Shown here piece by piece: positions 26,514-36,333 of a DNA stretch of 64,000 nt; positions within the stretch are counted from its first letter, which is position 1, and each line of letters opens with the position of its first letter. The position numbers and the translations under genes are program-made. The notes under the pieces are model-generated. The model made no database searches, had not been told where the DNA came from, and worked only from the letters and a program-made list of their open reading frames with translations. Origin of the DNA: CAYZSU01 sp964480565. GTDB lineage: Bacteria > UBA10199 > 2-02-FULL-44-16 > JAAZCA01. Location: positions 1 to 64,000 of the forward strand of contig CAYZSU010000001.1 in NCBI GenBank assembly GCA_964480565.1, in the 5' to 3' direction.

Positions 26514-27767
26514 GTGAGTTTGCCAATCAGTACATGCATTATCACAAAAAATGAAGAGAATTATATTGCTGATTGTCTGCAAAGTATATCTGCAATTAGC
26601 CGTGAAATGATTGTTGTGGATACAGGGTCAACGGATAATACTGTAGCAATAGCAAAAGAAAATGGGGCGCAGGTATTCCATGATGAATGGGATGACGATT
26701 TTGCAAAAGCAAAAAATAAAGCCCTGTCATATGCACGTCAACCATGGATACTATCGATAGATGCCGATGAAATTATTTTAGAATGTGATATTGAATCAAT
26801 TAAGCATAGTATTGAATTAAAACAGCCATCATTAATTACAATGATTCAAACAAGCTACTCCTATGATCATAATTCCGTATATTGGAAACCCAATCAGTTG
26901 AATATTTCGCAATTTAATAAGTACCCAGGATTTATTGAATCACGATTGGTTCGTTTGTTTCCAAATCATCCAGACTTGCGTTTTGTGGGGTGCGTGCATG
27001 AAAATATTGAACCCAGTCAATGCGACTGGGGCATATATAATAGTGATATTCGCATTCATCATTATGGATTTTTAAAACCAGCTGCTGCAATGAATGAGAA
27101 AAAATATTTATATGCAACATTGGCGCAGAAAAAAATGAATCTTAATGTGTTGGATCCAAAAGCAGCCTATGAAGCGGGTACACAATGGTGGGAGCTTGGC
27201 AGTCTAATCAATGCGAGGGCTGCATTTGCACAAGCAAATGCATTAAATGCAAAGCATGCGCATACATTGTTTGCATTGGGTTCCATTGAATATGCACTTC
27301 ATAATTATGATCAGGCCTTAAATTATTTTCAAGAACTGCTCGCCATAGGCAATAAAAATATTTTTGCCATGATGGGTCTTTCGGATGTGTATGATGCATT
27401 GGGAAATAAAGAAAAAACAAAGGAAATGCTCGAGCATGCGCAAGAATTATCACCGGATCATCCAATGTTGTGCCAGCGATTGGGTCTTTTTTACCGTGAT
27501 ATGAATCAATTTGAAAAAGCCCTTCACTATTTAAATAGGGCTGCAATATATATGAAAGAATCCCATCGTATATTTTATCAGATTGGGATGACATGCTTGG
27601 ATCTGAAGGATTTCAGTCATGCGCGGAATGCATTTATAGAGTGTTTAAAACTAATTAACGGTGATGTGGATGTGAAAAAAGAGATCAAAAAATGCTATCG
27701 CGGACATCATTTACCAATACACTATTATTCAGAGGTTATAGATATATATGAACAATGTAGAGATTAG
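26514..27767 (+). CDS. Family 2 glycosyltransferase with C-terminal TPR repeats
   Basis: 417 residues. The N-terminal GT-A domain has STCIITKNEENYIADCLQSI and IVVDTGSTDNT, and a DAD metal site (LSIDADE, ~residue 80). TPR-like repeats fill the C-terminal half (HTLFALGSIEYALHNYDQAL, QRLGLFYRDMNQFEKALHYL). It uses a GTG start 12 bp after fliA, so is probably co-transcribed with it. Sugar and acceptor are unknown; flagellin is inferred from context. Confidence 0.82.
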   Translation: MSLPISTCIITKNEENYIADCLQSISAISREMIVVDTGSTDNTVAIAKENGAQVFHDEWDDDFAKAKNKALSYARQPWILSIDADEIILECDIESIKHSIELKQPSLITMIQTSYSYDHNSVYWKPNQLNISQFNKYPGFIESRLVRLFPNHPDLRFVGCVHENIEPSQCDWGIYNSDIRIHHYGFLKPAAAMNEKKYLYATLAQKKMNLNVLDPKAAYEAGTQWWELGSLINARAAFAQANALNAKHAHTLFALGSIEYALHNYDQALNYFQELLAIGNKNIFAMMGLSDVYDALGNKEKTKEMLEHAQELSPDHPMLCQRLGLFYRDMNQFEKALHYLNRAAIYMKESHRIFYQIGMTCLDLKDFSHARNAFIECLKLINGDVDVKKEIKKCYRGHHLPIHYYSEVIDIYEQCRD

Positions 27768-29202
27768 CTTATGCATAATTGCAAGAGATGAATCCGATTG
27801 TATTGCAAAATGCATACAGAGTGTATTGCCCATTGTTTCGGAAGTAATTGTTGTGGATACAGGGTCTGTGGATAATACAAAAGATATTGTACTATCAGTA
27901 TATCCAGAAGCCAAAATTATTTCTATTCCTTGGCCAAATGACTTTGCAAAAGCGCGTAATATCTCACTATCCTATGCAACATGTCCATGGATTTTAGTGC
28001 TGGACGCAGATGAGGTAATTGCTAAATCAGATTTAAAGGCAATTAAACTGTTGGTTGCGCAGGATAGGCACCCAATGTATATGCTCATACAAACAACTTA
28101 TCAGGATGCATCAGCAATTATTGATTGGGAGCCAAATCATTTAAATGAACCAGAGTCCTATGGGTATCCGGGTTATTTTGAATCAGCATTAACACGGTTG
28201 TTTAAACGGTCAACTGATATTCAATTTCATGGTGTCGTGCATGAGCATGCCACGCATCGACTCGACCACATTCAGCCTATCAAGGCCCATGTACGGATTC
28301 ATCATTATGGAAAATATATTTCTCATGCACGCAATCAAAAAAAAGAGGAGCGCTATTTAAACTTGGGCTATATTAAATGCGATCAAGATCCAAAAAATAT
28401 GATGGCACATTATGAGTTAGCCGTGCAATTATGGTCGTTAGGGTATTTGGATAAGGCGATGGAGAAGATTAAACATTGTTTGCACATAAATCCAAATTAT
28501 ATCAATGCATTGCTTGCGGGTGCGAACATTGCTATCAAACAATATCAATATGCCGATGCATTATCCTATTTTATGCGTGTATTGGACATAGATTCTAGCA
28601 ATAAAAATGTGTATCAATATTTGCCCAGTGTATTATTGGAAATGAATGATCTGGCATTAGCGGGCAAGGTGTTGAAACAGGCATTTCAAATATGTGGTCA
28701 ATTACCGCCATTATTGGTGAATCAGGCTGTATTATGTTTGCGAAAAAATCGTTTTTTTGATGCCATTATGTATTGCAATGATGCACTTAAGATAAATTCA
28801 AATGAAGCGCTCGCTCATTTTAATATGGGATTGGCCTATTTTCATATCGATGATATGATTGCTGCAAAAGCGGCATTTATAAAGAGCGAATCATATATGG
28901 AAACAGAGATTATGGCGGCTAGAAAATTGGGTGAAATTGCATTAAAAGAGTATGACTGGGAAATGGCATTGACTAAATTGGAATACGTAATGCAAAAAAA
29001 AGAAATGGATGACGATCTTTTATTGCATTGTACTATTGCGAGTATTAAATCAAATAAGAATGACAAGGCAATACAGTATTGCCAACAAATAAATGGCGCT
29101 CTATTTACTAATAAACAACAACATGATGCATATCAGTGGTGCCAACAACAGTTAATTGAATTAAAGGAGCAATCGCATGATAGAACAAATGAGATTAGCT
29201 GA
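27748..29202 (+). CDS. Second family 2 glycosyltransferase with TPR repeats
   Basis: 484 residues, same design as its neighbour: SLCIIARDESDCIAKCIQSV, VVDTGSVDNTKD, the LDADEV metal site, then at least five TPR-like units (e.g. AHYELAVQLWSLGYLDKAME, AHFNMGLAYFHIDDMIAAKA). Overlaps the previous gene by 20 bp. The pair looks like a tandem duplication followed by divergence. The TPR part may recognise the protein acceptor. Confidence 0.82.
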   Translation: MNNVEISLCIIARDESDCIAKCIQSVLPIVSEVIVVDTGSVDNTKDIVLSVYPEAKIISIPWPNDFAKARNISLSYATCPWILVLDADEVIAKSDLKAIKLLVAQDRHPMYMLIQTTYQDASAIIDWEPNHLNEPESYGYPGYFESALTRLFKRSTDIQFHGVVHEHATHRLDHIQPIKAHVRIHHYGKYISHARNQKKEERYLNLGYIKCDQDPKNMMAHYELAVQLWSLGYLDKAMEKIKHCLHINPNYINALLAGANIAIKQYQYADALSYFMRVLDIDSSNKNVYQYLPSVLLEMNDLALAGKVLKQAFQICGQLPPLLVNQAVLCLRKNRFFDAIMYCNDALKINSNEALAHFNMGLAYFHIDDMIAAKAAFIKSESYMETEIMAARKLGEIALKEYDWEMALTKLEYVMQKKEMDDDLLLHCTIASIKSNKNDKAIQYCQQINGALFTNKQQHDAYQWCQQQLIELKEQSHDRTNEIS

Positions 29203-30088
29203 GATCATATTCGTCAATGGATATATTCCCCGTTATGTTCATGAGAGCCAAGGTTGGATAAATGAATATGTAAATAGCAATAAAGCGGTATTATCCTATG
29301 ATCAAGAAAGCTATTATTTGCATGCAAGTACGGATTATCAGAAAGAGCTCAATGATATCTTTGATAATGAGATTAAATTTCATTTGGTTTCAGATAATGT
29401 ATGGAAAATTGATGGTATTTCAAGTTGGAATGAACTCTTTATGATGCTTAACCTAGGAGTTGTGTCAGGGTTTATCAGCGATTCTATTTCTATTGAGATA
29501 GACGATGTATTGCAGCAAGCATTTTCAGTAGATGTATCCGATGAAAATGCAGCCAATGCATTGGTTATAGAGCTTGAAGGTCAGTTGGGGCAAATAAAGC
29601 AACAAGCCATTGCCCTTAATTTGATTGGTAAATTAGTGCAAGCAAAAGATGTGAGGAAAGCATCGGAATTTTTTAGAAATGCAATTGAATTATTGCCTCA
29701 GTATAGTGAGGTCTACTCCAATTTTGGTGCATTATTATGGCAAAATGAAGTCAAGGATGAGGCTGTTCAGTTATTTACAGAGGCTGTGCTGAAAAATCCA
29801 TGGAATGATATTGCATGGTTAAACTTTTTTGATGTGGGTTATGAAATGGGATTATTTAGTGATATGTGCAATATCATCGATTATGTGAGGCAACATTTTG
29901 ATGCACATAATGATGTATTAACACTTCATCATGCCATATGCTTAAATAAATTAGGCAAATATGATGCAGCAAAAAGAGAGCTGGATGATTATTTGTTGCA
30001 ATATCCAGACGACTCAGAAGCCAAGCTGATTTTACAGGATGTAGAGAAAATGCGTGTGCAAAATAATCAACCCCTGGGTTCTATGTAA
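29177..30088 (+). CDS. TPR-repeat protein in the glycosyltransferase operon
   Basis: 303 residues. The N-terminal ~130 residues show no glycosyltransferase motif; the C-terminal half has TPR-like units (QAKDVRKASEFFRNAIELLP, YSNFGALLWQNEVKDEAVQL, LNKLGKYDAAKRELDDYL). No signal peptide. A good AAGGAG site precedes the start, which lies 26 bp inside the preceding gene. It probably helps the glycosyltransferases select a substrate; that role is inferred. Confidence 0.65.
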   Translation: MIEQMRLAEIIFVNGYIPRYVHESQGWINEYVNSNKAVLSYDQESYYLHASTDYQKELNDIFDNEIKFHLVSDNVWKIDGISSWNELFMMLNLGVVSGFISDSISIEIDDVLQQAFSVDVSDENAANALVIELEGQLGQIKQQAIALNLIGKLVQAKDVRKASEFFRNAIELLPQYSEVYSNFGALLWQNEVKDEAVQLFTEAVLKNPWNDIAWLNFFDVGYEMGLFSDMCNIIDYVRQHFDAHNDVLTLHHAICLNKLGKYDAAKRELDDYLLQYPDDSEAKLILQDVEKMRVQNNQPLGSM

Positions 30089-30196
30089 GAATATGAAATG
30101 AGATTGTTCCAAAATACTCATCTGTGGTATTTTTGCGTCTCTTCGAAATGCTTATTTTTCAATAAATTAAAATAGAACTATTAAGGAGCAATAACC

Positions 30197-31495
30197 ATGG
30201 CGCGTATTGTATTTTGGCATACAGGCATGGAAATTTCAGGTCATTCGCTTGAGATGCAACCCTTAGGTGGTACGGAATCTGCACTGATTTATATGGCCAA
30301 AGCATTGGTTTTGTGTGGTCATCATATATCCATATATACCAATGTAAATGGTGCGCATCAATCAGATGGTGTTTATTTTTACCCGCTGCGGGATGCGGAA
30401 TTGCATTTAAATAAACTGCCGGCAGATATATTGATTTGCCTTCGCCAAACACTACCTGCATTGGCCTTGCCCGCAAAATTTCATATTTATTTTTCACCTG
30501 ATGCTTATGATCAACCCTTTGTAAACCGGGCCTTTACTGTGCGCATTGATCAGGATCCCTATGCGTTTGAAGCAGGGTTTTATTCATTGCGCTTTGCAAA
30601 GAAATGGTTTGATTTGATTTTTTGTGTAGGGCATTGGCAAGCTAAAACCTTTATGGATCGATTTCATATTCCTGAAGAGAGGTGCGTTGTTTGTGGCAAT
30701 GGTGTGGATGTAAATTTATTCGATCACAATCCAGAGCTGAACAATCGACAGCCATCTATTATTTATGCAAGTACACCCTTTCGTGGACTAGATCATTTAA
30801 TTCGTTTATTTCCGCAAATACAGGATAAAGTACCTAATGCAAGATGTGATGTGTATAGCGGCATGCAACTTTATGGCAGTTCAATACAAGAAGATGAATC
30901 GGAATTCGGGCATATTTATGCACAGGCGCGTCAATATCCATCTGTTCATATTCATGCACCGGTGTGTAAATTGGAATTAGCGCATGCAATGCAGCAGGCA
31001 CGCGTGATGGCATATCCAAATACATTTGCAGAAACATTTTGCATTGCAGTATTAGAGGCGCAAGCCGCAGGCCTGCCAGTTATTACTACAGGGCTTGCAG
31101 GGTTGAATGAACGAATCTCTCATGAGAAAAATGGTTTTTTAATTCCAGGCCGGCCAGGTGATGTAAGATATGATGAGCAATTTGTTCAACATGTATGTCA
31201 TTTAATGACAAATGACTCTATGTGGGAACTTCAGAGCCAAAAGGCCTTTGAGGCGAGTCGGCGTTGGGATTATAGCGTGCTTGCCAATGAATGGACGGAT
31301 TATTTTAATACATTAAATTTATCAAAACGAGTGCCTCATAAAGCAGAACTATCTGTAACCGCACAGTCTACATCAGTATTAATCAATGGATACCCTAAAA
31401 AAGTAGAGATATCAGAGCGTATAATGCGACATTATTTAGCAGGGTATTTACGGGGATTTGAATTGCATCAAGCGGCATGTAAAATTGATAGTTAA
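30197..31495 (+). CDS. Family 4 (GT-B) glycosyltransferase
   Basis: 432 residues. N-terminal LGGTESALIYMAKAL, a mid-protein VVCGNGVDVNLFDHN hinge and the C-terminal FAETFCIAVLEAQAAGLPVI nucleotide-sugar site mark a GT-B enzyme. It has its own AAGGAG ribosome site after a 108-bp gap. In a flagellar setting it likely extends a glycan on flagellin or LPS; specificity cannot be read from sequence. Confidence 0.85.
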   Translation: MARIVFWHTGMEISGHSLEMQPLGGTESALIYMAKALVLCGHHISIYTNVNGAHQSDGVYFYPLRDAELHLNKLPADILICLRQTLPALALPAKFHIYFSPDAYDQPFVNRAFTVRIDQDPYAFEAGFYSLRFAKKWFDLIFCVGHWQAKTFMDRFHIPEERCVVCGNGVDVNLFDHNPELNNRQPSIIYASTPFRGLDHLIRLFPQIQDKVPNARCDVYSGMQLYGSSIQEDESEFGHIYAQARQYPSVHIHAPVCKLELAHAMQQARVMAYPNTFAETFCIAVLEAQAAGLPVITTGLAGLNERISHEKNGFLIPGRPGDVRYDEQFVQHVCHLMTNDSMWELQSQKAFEASRRWDYSVLANEWTDYFNTLNLSKRVPHKAELSVTAQSTSVLINGYPKKVEISERIMRHYLAGYLRGFELHQAACKIDS

Positions 31496-31545
31496 GGCTC
31501 ATTCTAAAAACTTCTATTTATCAACAGTTCTTTTTTTTATGGTAA

Positions 31546-32916
31546 TTACTGAATACTAATGCCATCTTTTTGATACTCATTTAATTTATTTCTAAGTGTG
31601 CGTAAGCTAATCCCTAATGACTGGGCTGTATGTGTACGATTTCCCTCATGATGATTTAATGTTTGGAGTATTAACCGTCGCTCCATATCGCGAATAGGGA
31701 TGATCTCAAATGAGTCTTCGGTATCAGAAGATATTTTAGTAATCGGCATTACAGGTGATGTTTGCGGAATATCAAGTGTTAAATCATTAGGTTCAATGAT
31801 GTCATTTTCGCATAACATGGCGGCTCGAATAATTGTATTTTCAAGTTCTCGAATATTTCCCGGCCAATCATAATCATGAATGACTTGCTTTGCTTTTTCA
31901 GATAATACTAAATTTCTAGAAAGCATTTGGTATTTTTCTCGCTCTAAAAAGAATTGTGTTAAAGTGAGCACATCACTTTTTCGATCGCATAATGATGGAA
32001 TATGAACAGGAATAACATGGAGTCGGTAATAGAGATCTTCTCGGAAAGTACCTTGCTCAACACATTTTTTTAAATCACGATTGGTGCTGGCAATAATGCG
32101 TGCTTTAAGTTGGATGGATTGTGTGCCGCCAACCGTATAATATTCTCTTTCCTGTAATACGCGTAGTAATTTGGCTTGCAAGCTTAAGTCCATTTCACTG
32201 ATTTCATCTAAAAAAATAGTTCCATCTTTTGCCAGGGAAAATTTTCCAATGCGTGATTGCATGGCACCTGTAAATGCACCGCGTTCATGGCCAAATAACT
32301 CCGCTTCAAGTAAATTTTCAGGAATTGCTGCGCAATTAATTGCAATAAGTGGGCCTCTTGAGTGAGAGGATTGTTCATGAATATGTTTGGCTATAATTTC
32401 TTTGCCAGTGCCAGAGTTGCCACTGATTAATACAGTTACAGAACTGGTACAAACGCTCTTTAAAATCCGCAACATCTGTTGCATTTTTACACTATTTTTT
32501 AAGCTGGGCCATTCATTGGGTGCAATATAGCATTTTGGGGAGCTAGCTTCTTTATTGTTTTGCTGGTCGCTAAGTCCCTTATCCAGTGCATCACGTAAAT
32601 CATCAGCGGAAAATGGTTTTAAGAGATAATCGACTGCACCTGCATTGATTGCTTGCCTGGCATCTCTGGCAGAGCCAGTTGCAGACATGACAATGGTTGG
32701 CGCTTTGGCTTCATATTTAATGAAATTGCTTAAGTCACCGCGTATGACAGCTTCATCGATAAGAATTAAATCATAATTTTGCTCGGGACTTGTTTTTAAT
32801 GCCTGTGTGGATGCAGCAAAAAGAGGCGTATAGCCCAAACGATTCAAAAGTGCGGCAATGGCATTGGCCATGCTTTGTAGTGGTTCAACAATGAGTATTT
32901 TCGTCTGAACAATCAC
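31546..32916 (-). CDS. FlrC/NtrC-type sigma-54-dependent response regulator
   Basis: 456 residues. Receiver domain 1-115: Asp54 is the likely phosphorylation site, Ser78 and Lys100 are in place, but the acidic pair is reduced to Glu11-Pro12. The AAA+ domain has Walker A GNSGTGKE (166-173) and GAFTGA (213-218), the sigma-54 contact loop. The C-terminus has a Fis-type helix-turn-helix (EGNRTHTAQSLGISLRTLRN). The four sigma-54 promoters in this window are its obvious targets. The weakened acidic pocket may mean unusual phosphorylation control. Confidence 0.92.
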   Translation of the reverse strand: MIVQTKILIVEPLQSMANAIAALLNRLGYTPLFAASTQALKTSPEQNYDLILIDEAVIRGDLSNFIKYEAKAPTIVMSATGSARDARQAINAGAVDYLLKPFSADDLRDALDKGLSDQQNNKEASSPKCYIAPNEWPSLKNSVKMQQMLRILKSVCTSSVTVLISGNSGTGKEIIAKHIHEQSSHSRGPLIAINCAAIPENLLEAELFGHERGAFTGAMQSRIGKFSLAKDGTIFLDEISEMDLSLQAKLLRVLQEREYYTVGGTQSIQLKARIIASTNRDLKKCVEQGTFREDLYYRLHVIPVHIPSLCDRKSDVLTLTQFFLEREKYQMLSRNLVLSEKAKQVIHDYDWPGNIRELENTIIRAAMLCENDIIEPNDLTLDIPQTSPVMPITKISSDTEDSFEIIPIRDMERRLILQTLNHHEGNRTHTAQSLGISLRTLRNKLNEYQKDGISIQ

Positions 32917-32956
32917 CTAGATTTATCTCCCCCTTGAAGCCATCCGATGTAATTTT

Positions 32957-33253
32957 TCAGAACATAATCACATTAAAGTAAAATGACAACAGACTATCGA
33001 ATGATTTTTTTATTTTTTTTGTGGATATGAGATTAGAGGTAATTCGTTGAAGCTGTATCGAGATGTTTTTAAAGGAATAGCTGAAAAATAAATTGACAAA
33101 TGCAGTGATTGTAAAGACTTGGTCGTACCCTTTAACGGGAGTGCCTATAAAGCGTCGATCTCCTGTATTTCCTGATAAATCCAATTCAGTTGTATGCTCG
33201 TAGGGTTTTATCTTTAGTGGATTTGCTGTTTTTTGAATATTTCCGAAAATTGT
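32957..33253 (-). pseudogene. Possible gene remnant between the kinase-like and regulator genes
   Basis: The 357-bp gap holds a 98-codon open frame without a normal start (TTG at 33184 at best). It includes KPYEHTTELDLSGNTGDRRF and IGTPVKGYDQVF, which look like real protein. I cannot name the family. It may be the decayed end of an inserted or duplicated gene. No sigma-54 site is seen here, so the regulator is probably read from upstream. Confidence 0.3.
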
Positions 33254-33273
33254 CTATTCCCAAGGGCAGTTCC

Positions 33274-34008
33274 TTAATAAATAGTGGTTGTGTGATTTAA
33301 TTGATGCTTATGAGGAATGAAAATATTAATTTCAGGAAGTCCATCAATGGGTTCACTAATATCCACTGCGCCTTGATGAAATTGTGTGAGTTCATGAATG
33401 CGTGCAAAGTCACTAAATAATTGTGAATTTAAATTAATTTCATTGTTGATGTGTTCTTCAATTGTTAGGCAATTATAGGATTCAGTGAGCGATTTAAATT
33501 GAATGGTAAAATGTTTTGAAATATTATTTAAATCAATTGTAATTTCAGTGTGATCATCAATAATTGCTGATAAAAATAAAATACAGTGTACGGTGAGTTG
33601 GCGCAATAATGTTTTGTCCAGCCATATGGGTACGATTGACTGTGATTTATTTAATGTAAGTTCAATTTGACGTTGGCTCATGAGTGGATAACAATCTTCA
33701 ATGCCTTGTAAAATAGGGTCAATGGGGGATGCGAGTTCCAGTTCCAGGCTCATTTCCTTATGAGATGTATGGTCGCTGATAATTTGTTTGATTTCAGATA
33801 GGGCACTTTCAATGCAGTGAAGCTCGCTGTTTTTTTCGTTGACGCTTGAATAGGATGATATACTAAGCTCAATGGCTCCTAAGGATCCTCGAATTCGTGA
33901 TATCACAGAATCAAGTGCAGATCTAGCACATGCTAGCCCTTTTTCGCGATTGAAATGGTTCTTAAAAATGTGGTCCATGTGAGGGATATTTATTGGTTTG
34001 TTGGTCAT
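33274..34008 (-). CDS. Degenerate sensor-kinase-like protein (FlrB-related), lacking the phospho-histidine
   Basis: 244 residues. Residues 37-48, SRIRGSLGAIEL, align with the HEIRNPLGAIEL H-box of FlrB/FleS-type kinases, but Ser37 replaces the phospho-accepting His and GS replaces NP. The C-terminal ~130 residues resemble an HATPase fold (LLRQLTVHCILFLSAIIDD in the N-box place) without visible G-boxes. No sensor domain or membrane segment. It overlaps the TPR gene by 4 bp and precedes the response regulator. It may control the regulator by binding rather than phosphorylation. Confidence 0.65.
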   Translation of the reverse strand: MTNKPINIPHMDHIFKNHFNREKGLACARSALDSVISRIRGSLGAIELSISSYSSVNEKNSELHCIESALSEIKQIISDHTSHKEMSLELELASPIDPILQGIEDCYPLMSQRQIELTLNKSQSIVPIWLDKTLLRQLTVHCILFLSAIIDDHTEITIDLNNISKHFTIQFKSLTESYNCLTIEEHINNEINLNSQLFSDFARIHELTQFHQGAVDISEPIDGLPEINIFIPHKHQLNHTTTIY

Positions 34009-36146
34009 TTTACTAACTCCAGTTGGCGTTTTGTTTTTAAGTAGGCTTCGTAATTTTTTGCAAATGAGCCAGAAAATCGGTCGTCATTTTCTGTACTTTT
34101 ATTCCAGAATTGGCTGGCTTCATCATATTTTCCCTGTTTGCGATATGCTTCAATGAGAATAAACATCGTATCAACGGGCATTTGATATTTTATAAGTGTG
34201 GGTTTAAGGCGTTCAAAAAAAGCAGTGGCTTTAGAATATTGATTGGATTTAGCAAAGCTTTTAATTCCTAAATAAGCGGCATTATGTTTGCTTTCATGTT
34301 TTTTATCAGATGGAAAAAACTCAAGTGGTCCGATGATATCAAATAATACTTTGATCGATTCTTCATAACGTCCGGATTTATGCAGTGTTAGCGCATAATC
34401 AAATAGAAGCTCCTGTCGTTGCATTGCATTTGTTTCTAATGCAATGGCTGTCTGCAGTTTTTCGCTGGCTAATCCAAATTTACTTTCCATCAATGCAATG
34501 CGTCCAGTGATGGCAATGTAATCCTTATTGCTTATTACAATGTCATCTTTTGGAATTGTTTTTAATGCTGTTTTTGCAATATCAAGATTGCTGTTCTTAA
34601 GTGCTAAATTAGCCAATGTGAGTTGGATGGCATATTTCATTTCCAAGTCAATTGTGAATCGGTGAAGTAAACGAGTATACATGCGTTTGGCCCATCCATG
34701 TAGACCACTGTCAATGAATGCAGATGCTATGTGATAGACAAGTATGTGAGAATCATGTGAGAGTTGAATTTGTTCAGCATAACGTAAACAGAGTATAATA
34801 AATTCAATGGATGTATGTTGTTCTTTTGCGATGGGGTATAATTCATAGAGGGTTGCAACCAATAAATCATTGAGCCAGATGCTTGATTTATTTTTTTCTA
34901 TATCGATTTGGAATGATTTATCCAGCAGTACAATGACTTTATTAAAGTTATCCTCATCATATAAAATGCGGCTCAATAATCGTATTCCAGCTAATCTCAA
35001 TGATGATGGCATGGCAATGTCCACAATAGGCGATAATGTATTTTTAATGGTGGCAAAGCTTTTATGCTTATTTTCTAGAAAATCAATGCGATGCATGGCA
35101 ATGAGTGCTGCCCAGTGAACATCGTGAGATGCGTATTTACGTGCTAGTCGCTTATATTGTTTTTTGATTTGAAAATAACTTTTATCGTTCAATGACTGGC
35201 ATTGTATGATTCGATATGCAAATAATGGTGTAAATTTTCCAGGTAGCTTGATCAGTTCCTTAAATAATTCATGTGCTTTTTCATACTTGCCTATTTGAAA
35301 TAAACTCTCCGCATAATAAATAGCGGATGTGCGTATTGCCGCATCTGTTTTTGATGGTGGTAATATAATATCAAGGTACTTTTCATACCATTTTATGCTT
35401 TCTTCATATTCATTTCGTTGAAACAGGGCATCGCCATATCGAGAAAGAATGCTGTGGGATACTTGCTCAGCAGTGGTTTGATTGGCGAGCATCCATAAAT
35501 AGTCTTCTGCGCGTTTATAACGGCCATGGCGATAATAATTCTCCATAATCATGGTGCGCAATTGATTGGTATACTCCGCATGATGTAAATAATGTTTTTC
35601 CGTAATACGCATGAAACGTGTGGCAGCTTCATAATTTTTTGAGTTCATTAACGTGAGTGCATAATTGAACTCCAATGCCATTTTCAAACTGGGTGAGATT
35701 TTTCTCTGTTTTGCTTTTTTATATTGAATTTGTGCGTGGGTTAAATGCGAAGTGTTATCTTTCATCAGTGCTAAGCATAGATGGATATCGCCTAGCAATA
35801 AAAACATTTCAGGGTTTATGTGGGATGCATTGGAAATACGGTTGGATAATGTATGTATTGCTTGATGGTAAATGGATTCATATTTGGCCTGAGATGAATA
35901 TTCAAAATGCGTTAAGTTGGCAGCGCTTAATACTTGCTGAGGGTAAGAATATGCCCAGGGTGATATGGTGGTATTGGTTTTGGGGTATGCTTTTAACAGC
36001 CAGGAATCTTTGTCTATAGGGATTATACCTAGCTTGGGAGCGATGTTTGACTGAGCACTAAATAGAGCAACCGAACGTGCATTAGATATTGTATGAATTA
36101 AAATCATAGCGAAGATTAAAAAAATAAGTGGATATCGTTTTTTCAT
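34005..36146 (-). CDS. Large exported TPR-repeat protein in the flagellar regulator operon
   Basis: 713 residues. An N-terminal signal peptide or anchor (PLIFLIFAMILIHTISNA) is followed by about a dozen TPR-like helix pairs (YKRAEDYLWML, YEESIKWYEKYLDIIL, YEKAHELFKELIKL, YDEASQFWNKS). It is thus probably periplasmic or membrane-tethered. It heads an operon with the kinase-like and response-regulator genes, transcribed from the sigma-54 site at 36211-36226. A scaffold or sensor role is possible but unproven. Confidence 0.7.
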   Translation of the reverse strand: MKKRYPLIFLIFAMILIHTISNARSVALFSAQSNIAPKLGIIPIDKDSWLLKAYPKTNTTISPWAYSYPQQVLSAANLTHFEYSSQAKYESIYHQAIHTLSNRISNASHINPEMFLLLGDIHLCLALMKDNTSHLTHAQIQYKKAKQRKISPSLKMALEFNYALTLMNSKNYEAATRFMRITEKHYLHHAEYTNQLRTMIMENYYRHGRYKRAEDYLWMLANQTTAEQVSHSILSRYGDALFQRNEYEESIKWYEKYLDIILPPSKTDAAIRTSAIYYAESLFQIGKYEKAHELFKELIKLPGKFTPLFAYRIIQCQSLNDKSYFQIKKQYKRLARKYASHDVHWAALIAMHRIDFLENKHKSFATIKNTLSPIVDIAMPSSLRLAGIRLLSRILYDEDNFNKVIVLLDKSFQIDIEKNKSSIWLNDLLVATLYELYPIAKEQHTSIEFIILCLRYAEQIQLSHDSHILVYHIASAFIDSGLHGWAKRMYTRLLHRFTIDLEMKYAIQLTLANLALKNSNLDIAKTALKTIPKDDIVISNKDYIAITGRIALMESKFGLASEKLQTAIALETNAMQRQELLFDYALTLHKSGRYEESIKVLFDIIGPLEFFPSDKKHESKHNAAYLGIKSFAKSNQYSKATAFFERLKPTLIKYQMPVDTMFILIEAYRKQGKYDEASQFWNKSTENDDRFSGSFAKNYEAYLKTKRQLELVK

Positions 36147-36210
36147 AGAATATTGCCTTAAAAATTTCTTTCATTTTATTATGCGCAGATTGCAATGCGA
36201 ACATACAGTA

Positions 36211-36226
36211 TGCAAAATAGTTGCCA
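36211..36226 (-). promoter_or_regulatory. Sigma-54 promoter of the TPR/kinase-like/regulator operon
   Basis: On the minus strand, TGGCAACTATTTTGCA matches the sigma-54 consensus with correct spacing. It lies 65 bp before the TPR gene start. The regulator gene is in the same direction, so the operon is probably autoregulated. Confidence 0.8.
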
Positions 36227-36333
36227 AAATTTTTATGTGCGATTTAGAGGGATAGTTTGATGAAATATCAATGAGTTAGGCGGCATTGGTGAAAAGTGCA
36301 TGCATTAATAGCGCGTGAATATGTGAGTTTGCG

